A stretch of 11,256 nt of DNA, from the NCBI GenBank assembly GCA_016870235.1, contig VGCB01000029.1, positions 1 to 11,256 of the forward strand, read 5' to 3'. This DNA is from Actinomycetota bacterium (GTDB lineage: Bacteria; Actinomycetota; Thermoleophilia; Gaiellales; Gaiellaceae). This document shows, piece after piece, positions 1 through 6,173 of this stretch; the first letter of the stretch is position 1; each line of letters starts with the position of its first letter. The notes beneath the pieces are model-generated. The model saw nothing but the letters and a program-made list of their open reading frames with translations. It was not told where the DNA came from and made no database searches. Position numbers and translations under genes: made by a program.

Positions 1-2
1 TC

Positions 3-194
3 TTCGCGGCCGCCTACGCGACACGCGACGGTACGTCCGACTTCGCGGTCGCGCTCGAGCTCCTGGCCGGCCACCCCGAGCTGTCGGCGCTCGTCACCCA
101 CCGAGTCCCGCTCGACCGGATCGGGGAGGCCGCGGCGACGGCCGCCGACCGCGGCGCGGGCGCCCGTCGCGTCCTCGTCCTCTGCGACCCTTGA
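3..194 (+). CDS. Zinc-type medium-chain alcohol dehydrogenase, C-terminal fragment
   Basis: An open frame enters from the left edge and gives 63 residues before TGA at 192-194; the start and the catalytic and Rossmann parts lie outside the window. The visible segment reads like the end of medium-chain dehydrogenases of the threonine/alcohol dehydrogenase type: a helix (FAVALELLAGHPELSALVTH), then a short 'VPLDRIGEAAATAADR' segment matching the usual 'FPLDDIxEAFxxAxDR' pattern, then a final strand (RRVLVLCDP). Family members oxidise an alcohol or polyol with NAD(P)+ using a bound zinc. Zinc ligands and cofactor motif cannot be seen, so substrate and cofactor are unknown. The stop codon overlaps the left arm of an inverted repeat. 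Confidence 0.75.
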   Translation, partial: FAAAYATRDGTSDFAVALELLAGHPELSALVTHRVPLDRIGEAAATAADRGAGARRVLVLCDP

Positions 195-219
195 TTACCA
201 ATCAACCGTTTGGTAATCA
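192..219. promoter_or_regulatory. 10-bp perfect inverted repeat, candidate operator
   Basis: TGATTACCAA (192-201) and TTGGTAATCA (210-219) are perfect reverse complements separated by 8 bases. The element is AT-rich in a GC-rich setting and begins on the stop codon of the dehydrogenase. Its size and symmetry fit a site for a dimeric repressor, for example of the TetR family (inference). A terminator role is less likely because the stem is AT-rich and no T-run follows. The remaining bases up to the next gene (220-386) show no clear promoter; TACGGT at 254-259 is only a weak -10 candidate. Confidence 0.45.
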
Positions 220-386
220 TCCGTGATCCGGGCGTCACGCCGCGCCGCGCTCGTCTACGGTTCCCGCGAGACGAGGCGTGCGGCGGGCCACGGCGAACGG
301 GAGTTGTTAAGAAAAGGGTTTCAGCGCCAACCGCCGTCCCGCCGGGACGTCTCGGACACCACCGGCTCGTGAAAGGAACAGCATCT

Positions 387-1427
387 ATGACACGGAGAGG
401 CCGTCTCGGGCTTCTCGGCGTGAGCCTCGTGGTCGCCCTGATGGTGACCGTGCAGGCCTTCGCCGCGATCAACCCGACGCTCGACGCCACGACGCAGGCG
501 AGCGGGACGACGATCACGTATGCCCAGGGAACGGGCGACGATCCGCCGGCCGCGATCACGTTCTACGTCGCGAAGGACTACGCGGCGCTGCTCTCGCAGA
601 GCGAGGGCGACAAGATCGGCACCGCTGCGGGCACCGCGATCGCCGGAGATCTCGGCGGCGCCACGCTGAAGCTGTCGGGTGACATCACGGTCGCGCTCGG
701 CACGACGACGATCTCGTTCGCAGGAGCGACCGTCCCCATCTCCGCGCTCTCCGTCCAGTGCACGGGCACGCCGACGCACTCCGCGTTCTGGATCCTCAAC
801 CTCTCCGCCTCGGGGCAGACGCTGCAGGTGCCGGCGTTCGTCGACGACATCCCGCTGACGAACCCGCTCTCGAGCACGGCGAACAACCGGATCCAGATCT
901 GCCTGCCGCCGCCGGACGTGCCCGCGGGCACCCCGGGTCGGGCCTCGCTCGGCGCCAGGGTCGTGTCGGCCACGCTCACGCTGACCGAAGTCTTCAGCGC
1001 GGCTCCCGGCTGGTACCTCTGGCACGTGATCGTGACGCCGTACAACCCGGGTCGCGGCACGCCGAACGTCGCCGGCACGATCTCGGCGCAGTCCTACGAC
1101 CGCACGCCGCAGGCGCTCACCGCCACCGCCAAGGCCGGCGCCGACGGCAAGGCCACCGTCCGCGGCCGGGTCACCGCCGGCTTCCGCGGCGTCGCCGGCG
1201 CCACCGTCACGATCAAGAACGGCGATCAGGAGGTCGGCACGGCGAAGACGACACCGGGCGGCCGCTTCAAGGCCACGATCGACGCCGCGGCGGGCGACGA
1301 GCTCGTCGCCACCGCGGTCGCGCCGGTCGGCAAGGCGAAGTGCCAGCAGGGCTGGTTCCCGGTCAACTGCGTCTCGGCGCAGTTCCCGAGCTTCACCGTG
1401 ACGAGCGACCCGTTCGCCGTCTCGTAG
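387..1427 (+). CDS. Secreted protein of unknown function with C-terminal Ig-like domain
   Basis: This 346-aa protein is not recognised as a named family. The ATG at 387 is chosen over an upstream in-frame start at 210 because GAAAGGA (371-377) lies 9 bases before it and because it directly begins a signal peptide: MTRRGR, a hydrophobic stretch at about residues 8-24, and a likely cleavage after AFA near residue 26. The mature part is rich in Thr, Ala and Gly and looks beta-rich. Residues about 250-312 (ATVRGRVTAGFRGVAGATVT and onward, with a TTPGGRFKATI turn) resemble a carboxypeptidase-regulatory-like or Ig-like beta-sandwich repeat. Four cysteines (125, 172, 319, 328) could form two disulfides. 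There is no LPXTG motif and no C-terminal membrane segment, so it is probably released or surface-associated. It lies just upstream of a substrate-binding protein; a functional link is only a guess. Confidence 0.8.
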   Translation: MTRRGRLGLLGVSLVVALMVTVQAFAAINPTLDATTQASGTTITYAQGTGDDPPAAITFYVAKDYAALLSQSEGDKIGTAAGTAIAGDLGGATLKLSGDITVALGTTTISFAGATVPISALSVQCTGTPTHSAFWILNLSASGQTLQVPAFVDDIPLTNPLSSTANNRIQICLPPPDVPAGTPGRASLGARVVSATLTLTEVFSAAPGWYLWHVIVTPYNPGRGTPNVAGTISAQSYDRTPQALTATAKAGADGKATVRGRVTAGFRGVAGATVTIKNGDQEVGTAKTTPGGRFKATIDAAAGDELVATAVAPVGKAKCQQGWFPVNCVSAQFPSFTVTSDPFAVS

Positions 1428-1438
1428 ATCAGCAGCAC

Positions 1439-1471
1439 CGGTGGGGGAGAGCCGTGGGCTCTCCCCCACCG
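1439..1471 (+). terminator. 15-bp GC hairpin between the secreted protein and LivK-like genes
   Basis: The arms CGGTGGGGGAGAGCC (1439-1453) and GGCTCTCCCCCACCG (1457-1471) pair perfectly around a GTG loop. The hairpin starts 11 bases after the stop codon of the secreted protein. No T-run follows, so it may act as a GC-type terminator, a partial terminator or an mRNA 3'-end stabiliser. Confidence 0.7.
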
Positions 1472-1497
1472 TCAGAGTCAGGAGTCAGGTCAGTCAG
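1471..1497 (+). repeat. Five GTCAG direct repeats in the LivK leader
   Basis: GTCAG occurs at 1471, 1477, 1484, 1489 and 1493, with steps of 6, 7, 5 and 4 bases, directly after the hairpin and before the ribosome binding site of the substrate-binding protein gene. It may be a chance low-complexity tract or a short regulatory leader. Confidence 0.4.
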
Positions 1498-1522
1498 CAA
1501 CGCAAGGGAGGAAGGCGACTTC

Positions 1523-2737
1523 ATGAAGAGACGCACGAGCACGGCGGTCGTCGCGGTGCTGGCTCTCGTCGCGGCACTCGTCACCGCGGTCAGCGCCGGC
1601 GCACGGTCACAGGGCGACGTCACGATCTTCGTCGCGGCGCCGGTGGCGACCCCGATCGAGAACTACCCCGACGCGCCGGCCGGCGCAGAGGCTGCCGCAG
1701 CCGCGATCAACAAGGCGGGCGGGCTCAACGGATCGCAGATCAAGATCAGCTTCTGCAACACGCAGTCGAACCCGAACGTCGCTCAGGCGTGTGCGCGGCA
1801 GGCGGTGTCGGAGAAGGCGATCGCGTACATCGGGTATCCCGGCACGCAGTCGCCGCTGCAGATCCCGATCCTGAAGGCGGCGGGGATCCCGATCATCGGG
1901 TTCCGCTCCTCGGGCAACCCGGTCGACTGGACCGATCCGACCGTCTTCACCCCGGTCGGAGGTCCCGCGTCCGCGTACCAGGCGCTGCCGTTCGCGTTCA
2001 AGACGCTTGGCAAGAAGCGCCTCTTCATCTCGTACCAGGACGTGCCGTCCGCAGCCAACAACGCCAAGAACGCGCTCCGGGCGGCGAAGATCGCCGGTAT
2101 CCCGATCGCCGGCACGATGGTGCTCCCGGGGGCGACGACGGACTTCGCGCCGTTCGTCCAGAAGCTCCGCGAGGCCAACCCCGACGCGGTCATGTTCATC
2201 AACAGCCCGGGTGTCTCCGGCGGCATGATGCGCGCCGCCGAGTCGCTGGGCGTGAAGCCGCTCTGGGGTCACAACTCCGGCTCGATCGGCGAGCCCGAGG
2301 CAGCCCAGATCGGCGACCCGTCGAAGAACATGCTGATCGCCTCGGACTACCCGAGCTTCCGCGACTCGACCCAGTATCCGGGGATCCGGAAGTTCCTGGC
2401 CGAGATGCAGGCGGCCGGCAAGGACGGCGACCCGGTCAACCTCAAGGTCACCGGGATCTCGACCTGGCTGACGATGAAGCTGATCCAGCAGCTCGCGAAG
2501 GGGATCAAGGGCGAGGTCACGAACGCCAACCTGATGGCCGCGCTCAAGGGCGCGGCCAAGCCGATCAACGTCGAAGGCCTGGTCAACTGGGCCCCCGGCG
2601 CGAAGGGCCCCGCCGCGATCCCGCGCTGGTCGAGCATCGGCGTCTACTTCCTCACGTTCCGGAACGGCCAGGCCGTCTCGTGGGGCAAGGAGCTGCCGCA
2701 GCTCGATCTCGTGAAGGCGCTCAAGTACGTGCGGTAG
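1523..2737 (+). CDS. LivK-type ABC transporter substrate-binding protein
   Basis: A 404-aa periplasmic-binding-protein-like protein of the branched-chain amino acid/amide family (Peripla_BP_6 type). A strong ribosome site (GGGAGGAAGG, 1505-1514) precedes the ATG. Residues 1-28 form a signal peptide (MKRRTST, hydrophobic core, VSAGA). There is no lipobox cysteine, unusual for a Gram-positive binding protein, so it may be secreted or anchored another way. The two-lobed fold is recognisable from 'AGAEAAAAAINKAGGLNG' (about 54-70), the 'AYIGYPGTQSPLQIPILKAAGIPIIG' block (101-126) and the DFAPFVQKLREANPDAVMF segment (207-225). Cys78 and Cys90 sit where this family often has an N-lobe disulfide. 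The family binds Leu/Ile/Val, amides, urea or aromatic acids; the ligand here cannot be read. No LivH/M/G/F genes are in the window. The gene is bracketed by hairpins. Confidence 0.92.
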   Translation: MKRRTSTAVVAVLALVAALVTAVSAGARSQGDVTIFVAAPVATPIENYPDAPAGAEAAAAAINKAGGLNGSQIKISFCNTQSNPNVAQACARQAVSEKAIAYIGYPGTQSPLQIPILKAAGIPIIGFRSSGNPVDWTDPTVFTPVGGPASAYQALPFAFKTLGKKRLFISYQDVPSAANNAKNALRAAKIAGIPIAGTMVLPGATTDFAPFVQKLREANPDAVMFINSPGVSGGMMRAAESLGVKPLWGHNSGSIGEPEAAQIGDPSKNMLIASDYPSFRDSTQYPGIRKFLAEMQAAGKDGDPVNLKVTGISTWLTMKLIQQLAKGIKGEVTNANLMAALKGAAKPINVEGLVNWAPGAKGPAAIPRWSSIGVYFLTFRNGQAVSWGKELPQLDLVKALKYVR

Positions 2738-2759
2738 GACGCACCGTCCCGCTCCAAGC

Positions 2760-2788
2760 AGACGGGGCCGGCCTTGCCGGCCCCGTCT
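2760..2788 (+). terminator. 13-bp GC hairpin terminator after the LivK-like gene
   Basis: AGACGGGGCCGGC (2760-2772) pairs perfectly with GCCGGCCCCGTCT (2776-2788) around a CTT loop, 22 bases after the TAG stop. It is followed by CGTTCC rather than a long T-run. Its position between two transcription units supports a terminator role. Confidence 0.75.
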
Positions 2789-2827
2789 CGTTCCGGGGTG
2801 ACTGAGCCTCCCGGCGAGGCGAAGGGA

Positions 2828-2833
2828 TAGGGT
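2828..2833 (+). promoter_or_regulatory. -10 element (TAGGGT) of a probable leaderless promoter
   Basis: TAGGGT fits the actinobacterial -10 pattern TANNNT and ends exactly six bases before the GTG at 2840, which would place the transcription start on the first base of the start codon. No good -35 is visible. A GAAGGGA at 2821-2827 could instead be a ribosome site, but its 12-base spacing is long. Confidence 0.4.
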
Positions 2834-2839
2834 TGGCGC

Positions 2840-3595
2840 GTGATCAGGTACGAGGTGCGCGGTGACGTCGCGTGGTTCACGCTCGACCGTCCGGAGAAGA
2901 TGAACGCGATGACGCGCGGCTTCTTCGCCGAGCTGAAGGAGCTGATGCGGCAGGCGGACGCGGACGCGGCGGTGCGGTCGGTGATCGTCCACGGCGCCGG
3001 CACGTGCTTCTCCGTCGGCGGCGACATCGAGGGCTTCGGCGAGCTCGGGGGCAGCGGCGACCGGCGCGCCTACGTGCAGGAGGCCCTCCGCTCCTACCGC
3101 TCGGTCGAGGAGATCTCGAAGCCGGTGATCGCGGCCGTCCACGGGTTCGCGCTCGGAGGCGGCTGCGAGCTGACGCTCGTCTGCGACCTCGTCGTCTGCG
3201 ACACGACGGCGCGGTTCGGGACGCCCGAGGCCTCGGTCGGCCTCTTCCCCGGCCCCGGCGCCGTCCGCGGGCGAGCGTACATGTCGCTGCACGCGATCAA
3301 GGAGATGATCTTCACCGGCGCGATCCTCGACGCGGAGCGCGCCCACGCCTTCGGGCTCGTCAACGCGGTCGTGCCCGAGGGCGAGCACCTCGCGAAGGCG
3401 GAGGAGTGGGCGGCGAGGATCTCCGAGCGCGCGCCGCTCGCGATCGCCGCCGCCAAGGGCATCCTCAACAACGAGGGCTGGGAGCGCTATCCGCACGTGG
3501 TCGACGCGGTCGCGATGCTGCAGGGCAGCGAGGACTTCGCCGAGGGGATCGCGGCGTTCACCGAGAAGCGCAAGCCGGAGTTCAGGGGCGCGTGA
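2840..3595 (+). CDS. Enoyl-CoA hydratase/isomerase family protein (crotonase)
   Basis: A 251-aa crotonase-fold protein, close to the usual length for the family. The start is GTG at 2840, the first start after a terminator. Oxyanion-hole segments are visible: 'GTCFSVGGDIEGF' (54-66) and 'HGFALGGGCEL' (101-111). Both glutamates used by classic enoyl-CoA hydratases to activate water appear present: Glu110 in GGGCEL and Glu130 in FGTPEASVG. The following loop reads GPGAVRGRAYM instead of the common GAGGTQRL, so the substrate pocket differs. The expected reaction is addition of water to a 2-enoyl-CoA, but isomerase, hydrolase or decarboxylase activity is possible in this superfamily. The stop overlaps the next gene's start (GTGA), so it is probably translationally coupled to the carboxyltransferase; the pair resembles hydratase plus carboxylase in leucine or terpenoid degradation. 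Confidence 0.93.
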   Translation: MIRYEVRGDVAWFTLDRPEKMNAMTRGFFAELKELMRQADADAAVRSVIVHGAGTCFSVGGDIEGFGELGGSGDRRAYVQEALRSYRSVEEISKPVIAAVHGFALGGGCELTLVCDLVVCDTTARFGTPEASVGLFPGPGAVRGRAYMSLHAIKEMIFTGAILDAERAHAFGLVNAVVPEGEHLAKAEEWAARISERAPLAIAAAKGILNNEGWERYPHVVDAVAMLQGSEDFAEGIAAFTEKRKPEFRGA

Positions 3596-5148
3596 GCGAC
3601 GAGGCGAAGACTGCGGCGGAGCTCGTCGCCGACCTCGAGCAGCGCCGCGCCGCCGCGCTCGCGATGGGCGGCGCCGAGCGGATCGCGCGCCACCACGAGT
3701 CGGGCCGGCTGACCGCGCGCGAGCGGCTCGACCTGCTCGTCGACGAGGGCTCGTTCTACGAGATCGGCCTCCTCGCCGAGCCGGAGTACCGCCGCGAGCA
3801 CCCTGCTCCGGCGGACGCGATCGTCGCCGGCCTCGCGCGGGTGAGCGGCCGCAAGGTCTGCGTGCTCTCGGTCGACGCGACCGTGCTCGCGGGCACCACG
3901 GGCCAGGTGAACATGCGCAAGCAGAACCGGATCGCGCTCTGGGCCGGCAGACGGGGGCTCCCGCTCATCTGCATCTCCGACAACGACGGCGGGCGCATCC
4001 CCGACGTGATGGGCTGGCGCTTCTCGGGGCTGCCGTTCGACTTCCGCACCTTCGTGCAGGCGCCCGAGGGCTGCCCGGAGGTGCCGCGACTGATCGCGGT
4101 CGTCGGCGAGAGCTACGGCGACTCGGCGCTGCACGCGGCGATGGGGCACTTCGTCGTGATCACACAGAACGGCGCGATCGCGCTCTCGGGCCCGCCCGTG
4201 ATCGCGGCCGCGATCGGCGAGGAGCTGACGGGAGTCGAGCTCGGCGGCGCCAAGGTCTCGACCGAGCAGAGCGGGAACGCGCACGCGGTCGCGGAGACCG
4301 AGGAGGAGGCGATCGCGGCGCTCCGGCGCGTCCTCTCCTACCTTCCGGACTCGGCCGACCACCCCGCGCCGCGGATCGACCCGGTGCCGCCGTCGCGCGA
4401 CCCCGAGACGCTGCTGACGCTCGTGCCGAGCGAGCCGAGACGCGGCTACGACATGCGCAAGGTGCTCGAGGCGATCTTCGACGGCGGCTCGATCACGCCG
4501 TGGGGCGAGCGCTACGGGCCGAGTGTCCTCTGCTGCCTCGCCCGGCTCGACGGCGAGGCGGTCGGCATCGTCGCGTCGCAGCCGATGCAGAAGGCCGGCG
4601 TCATGGACGTGCCGGCGCTGACGAAGGCGACGGCGTTCGCGGATCTGTGCGACACGTTCAACCTCCCGCTCGTCTTCCTCCAGGACGTGCCGGGCCTGAT
4701 GATCGGCTCGGAGGCCGAGAAGGGCGGCATCCTCGGGTGCTACGAGCGGATAGTGAAGCGGCTCGCGCAGGCGAAGGTGCCGAAGGTCGCGGTCGTCGTC
4801 CGCAAGGCCTACGGGGGCGGGCACTTCGCGCTCGGCGGCCGGCCCACGCACCCCGACCTCGTCCTCGCGTGGCCGACCGCGGAGATGGGCTTCATGGCGC
4901 CCGGCACCGGCGTCCGGCTCGTCTACAAGCGCCGGCTCGAGCAGGTGCTCGCGGAGGAGGGCAAGGAGGCGCACGACGCGCTCGTCGAGGAGCTGCAGAC
5001 CGACTGGATGCACGAGTCGGAGCCGTGGGAGGCCGCGATGCACACCTTCCTCGACGACGTCATCGACCCGCGCCGCACCCGCGAGGCGCTGATTGCGGGA
5101 ATCGACTTCGCGTGGGGCTCGGGCCCGCGCATCTCGAGCAAGCGATAG
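3592..5148 (+). CDS. Acyl-CoA carboxylase carboxyltransferase (beta) subunit
   Basis: A 518-aa protein spanning both crotonase-like halves of the biotin-dependent carboxyltransferase fold, the usual length for propionyl-/methylcrotonyl-CoA carboxylase beta subunits. Recognisable blocks are the N-terminal 'HHESGRLTARERLDLLVDEG' (34-53), 'LSGPPVIAAAIGEELTGVEL' (198-217), 'FLQDVPGLMIGSEAEKGGIL' (362-381) and the AYGGGHFALGG...AWPTAEMGFM block (406-435). It would move a carboxyl group between carboxybiotin and an acyl-CoA. Key motifs are divergent: the usual GGARIQE reads GGRIPDV (133-139), and GGAY followed by the specificity residue reads GGGH-Phe412. The GTG start at 3592 overlaps the hydratase stop. 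No biotin carboxylase or carrier gene is nearby, so the partner must be encoded elsewhere, or the protein works differently. The substrate is undetermined. Confidence 0.92.
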   Translation: MSDEAKTAAELVADLEQRRAAALAMGGAERIARHHESGRLTARERLDLLVDEGSFYEIGLLAEPEYRREHPAPADAIVAGLARVSGRKVCVLSVDATVLAGTTGQVNMRKQNRIALWAGRRGLPLICISDNDGGRIPDVMGWRFSGLPFDFRTFVQAPEGCPEVPRLIAVVGESYGDSALHAAMGHFVVITQNGAIALSGPPVIAAAIGEELTGVELGGAKVSTEQSGNAHAVAETEEEAIAALRRVLSYLPDSADHPAPRIDPVPPSRDPETLLTLVPSEPRRGYDMRKVLEAIFDGGSITPWGERYGPSVLCCLARLDGEAVGIVASQPMQKAGVMDVPALTKATAFADLCDTFNLPLVFLQDVPGLMIGSEAEKGGILGCYERIVKRLAQAKVPKVAVVVRKAYGGGHFALGGRPTHPDLVLAWPTAEMGFMAPGTGVRLVYKRRLEQVLAEEGKEAHDALVEELQTDWMHESEPWEAAMHTFLDDVIDPRRTREALIAGIDFAWGSGPRISSKR

Positions 5149-5158
5149 GAGGTTCTCG

Positions 5159-5653
5159 ATGCCCGGCGGCCCCCTGGCGCACATCTGCTTCGTCGTCCGC
5201 GACCTCGACAAGGCCGTCGCGGACTGGACGACGATCCTGCGCGAGCTCGACCCGGCCCAGCTCTCCGAGCCCGTCGTCCGGGTCGACCGCTGGGAGGCCG
5301 GCGGCGACGTGATGTCGTCGGCGACGTTCGTCAACCCGGCGGGCTGCGAGATCCAGCTTCTCTGCCCGCTGAACGACGGCCCGCTCGGCAAGCGGCTCTC
5401 CAAGCGGGGCGAGCACGTGCACCACGTGTGCTTCACGTCGCCCGACCTCCCGGGCGCGGTCGCGCGGCTCGCGGAGCAGGGGATCGAGCTGACGAGCACC
5501 GAGCTCCAGAACGACCCCAAGATCCCGTGGCAGCACTGGACGTTCATCTCCCCCGCGTCGAGCCACGGCACGCTCGTCGAGCTCGCCTACCCGTACGAGC
5601 CGGTCGACGGCGAGTGGCGGCCGGGGCCCGGCGCACCCCTTCCCGCGTCCTGA
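5159..5653 (+). CDS. Methylmalonyl-CoA epimerase-like VOC (glyoxalase-fold) protein
   Basis: A 164-aa vicinal-oxygen-chelate protein with two beta-alpha-beta-beta-beta modules. The ATG at 5159 is supported by an ideal AGGAGG (5147-5152) that overlaps the stop of the carboxyltransferase gene; an upstream in-frame start at 5093 is inside that gene and lacks a site. Likely metal ligands by family pattern are His8 (AHICFVV), Gln66 (EIQLLCPL), His89 (VHHVCF) and Glu141 (LVELAY). The stretch 'CPLNDGPLGKRLSKRGEHVH' (69-88) closely resembles the PLxxDSPIGKFLxKRGEGLHH region of methylmalonyl-CoA epimerases. Glu46 is near the expected second catalytic position, but this is uncertain. Next to a carboxyltransferase, racemising a 2-carboxyacyl-CoA product is the natural guess; a different small-acid epimerase or lyase is possible. 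Confidence 0.85.
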   Translation: MPGGPLAHICFVVRDLDKAVADWTTILRELDPAQLSEPVVRVDRWEAGGDVMSSATFVNPAGCEIQLLCPLNDGPLGKRLSKRGEHVHHVCFTSPDLPGAVARLAEQGIELTSTELQNDPKIPWQHWTFISPASSHGTLVELAYPYEPVDGEWRPGPGAPLPAS

Positions 5654-5665
5654 GGAGGCTGCCCC

Positions 5666-6061
5666 GTGGCGAAGAACCTGATGGTCGTCTTCACGAACCC
5701 GGTCGAGGGACGCGAGGACGAGTTCAACGACTGGTACGACAACGAGCACCTGGCCGACGTGGTCGGCGGCGGCCCGTTCGCGCGGGCGCAGCGCTTCGTC
5801 CTCGCCGACGTCGACCACGACGTCGCGCCGGACTACCGCTACCTGGCGCTCTACGAGATCGAGGACGGGAAGACGTTCGAGGATGCCCGGCGCTGGATCG
5901 TCTGGTCGCGCGGGGAACGCGAGGAGGCGCTCGCCGCCGGCAGGCGCCCGGCGGTGCCGATGACCGACGCGATCGCCGAGCAGCGCGTCAGCTTCATGTA
6001 CGGCGCGCTCGCGGAGCCGTTCGAGAAGCCAAAGCCCGGCACCGGAGACGCGTCTGGCTGA
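5666..6061 (+). CDS. Small EthD/ABM-like dimeric alpha/beta-barrel protein
   Basis: A 131-aa protein starting at GTG 5666, with GAGGAGG (5652-5658) just before it and only 12 bases after the previous stop. The start 'NLMVVFTNPVEGREDEFNDW' (4-23) followed by YDNEHLADVV is typical of ferredoxin-like dimeric barrel proteins of the EthD/antibiotic-monooxygenase type, with later strands at DYRYLALYEIE (56-66) and a C-terminal VSFMYGALAEPF strand (108-119). Such proteins are often encoded within catabolic operons; some are cofactor-free oxygenases or decarboxylases, most are uncharacterised. No catalytic residue can be assigned. Its last codons lie inside palindrome copy 1: the reading frame runs through the left arm and stops at the central TGA, giving the tail Asp-Ala-Ser-Gly. 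The native C terminus may therefore have been altered by insertion of the repeat. Confidence 0.85.
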   Translation: MAKNLMVVFTNPVEGREDEFNDWYDNEHLADVVGGGPFARAQRFVLADVDHDVAPDYRYLALYEIEDGKTFEDARRWIVWSRGEREEALAAGRRPAVPMTDAIAEQRVSFMYGALAEPFEKPKPGTGDASG

Positions 6062-6072
6062 AGCCAGACGCG
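6049..6072 (-). repeat. REP palindrome copy 1 (contains stop of barrel-protein gene)
   Basis: Arms CGCGTCTGGCT (6049-6059) and AGCCAGACGCG (6062-6072) flank a GA centre. Read on the minus strand it is preceded by CTTCC, the foot shared by the other copies, with one extra C. The TGA at 6059-6061 ends the upstream + strand gene. Confidence 0.9.
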
Positions 6073-6095
6073 GGAAGGTCGGCGCCATGCACTTC

Positions 6096-6119
6096 CGCGT
6101 CTGGCTTCAGCCAGACGCG
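6096..6119 (+). repeat. REP palindrome copy 2
   Basis: Arms at 6096-6106 and 6109-6119 with a TC centre, preceded by CTTC (6092-6095). It is inverted relative to copy 1, 23 bases away, and forms a doublet with it. It is intergenic. Confidence 0.9.
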
Positions 6120-6150
6120 TCCCGCCCCGCAACGCACGCCCCCGCGCTTC

Positions 6151-6173
6151 CGCGTCTGGCTTCAGCCAGACGC
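6151..6173 (+). repeat. REP palindrome copy 3 (contains stop of transposase gene)
   Basis: Left arm 6151-6161, TC centre, right arm 6164-6173; the outermost right base is T instead of G, so the stem is 10 bp. CTTC (6147-6150) precedes it. On the minus strand the central TGA (6162-6164) is the stop codon of the transposase. Confidence 0.9.

Noticed and set aside
210..386. Upstream GTG/ATG extension of the secreted-protein gene
   Set aside because: The added 59 residues would bury the signal peptide, lack a ribosome site and overlap the inverted repeat.
1607..5571. Long minus-strand open frames of about 630 and 690 codons across the LivK, hydratase and carboxyltransferase genes
   Set aside because: Their translations are Arg/Asp/Ala-rich without domain motifs, while the + strand frames show clear conserved families.
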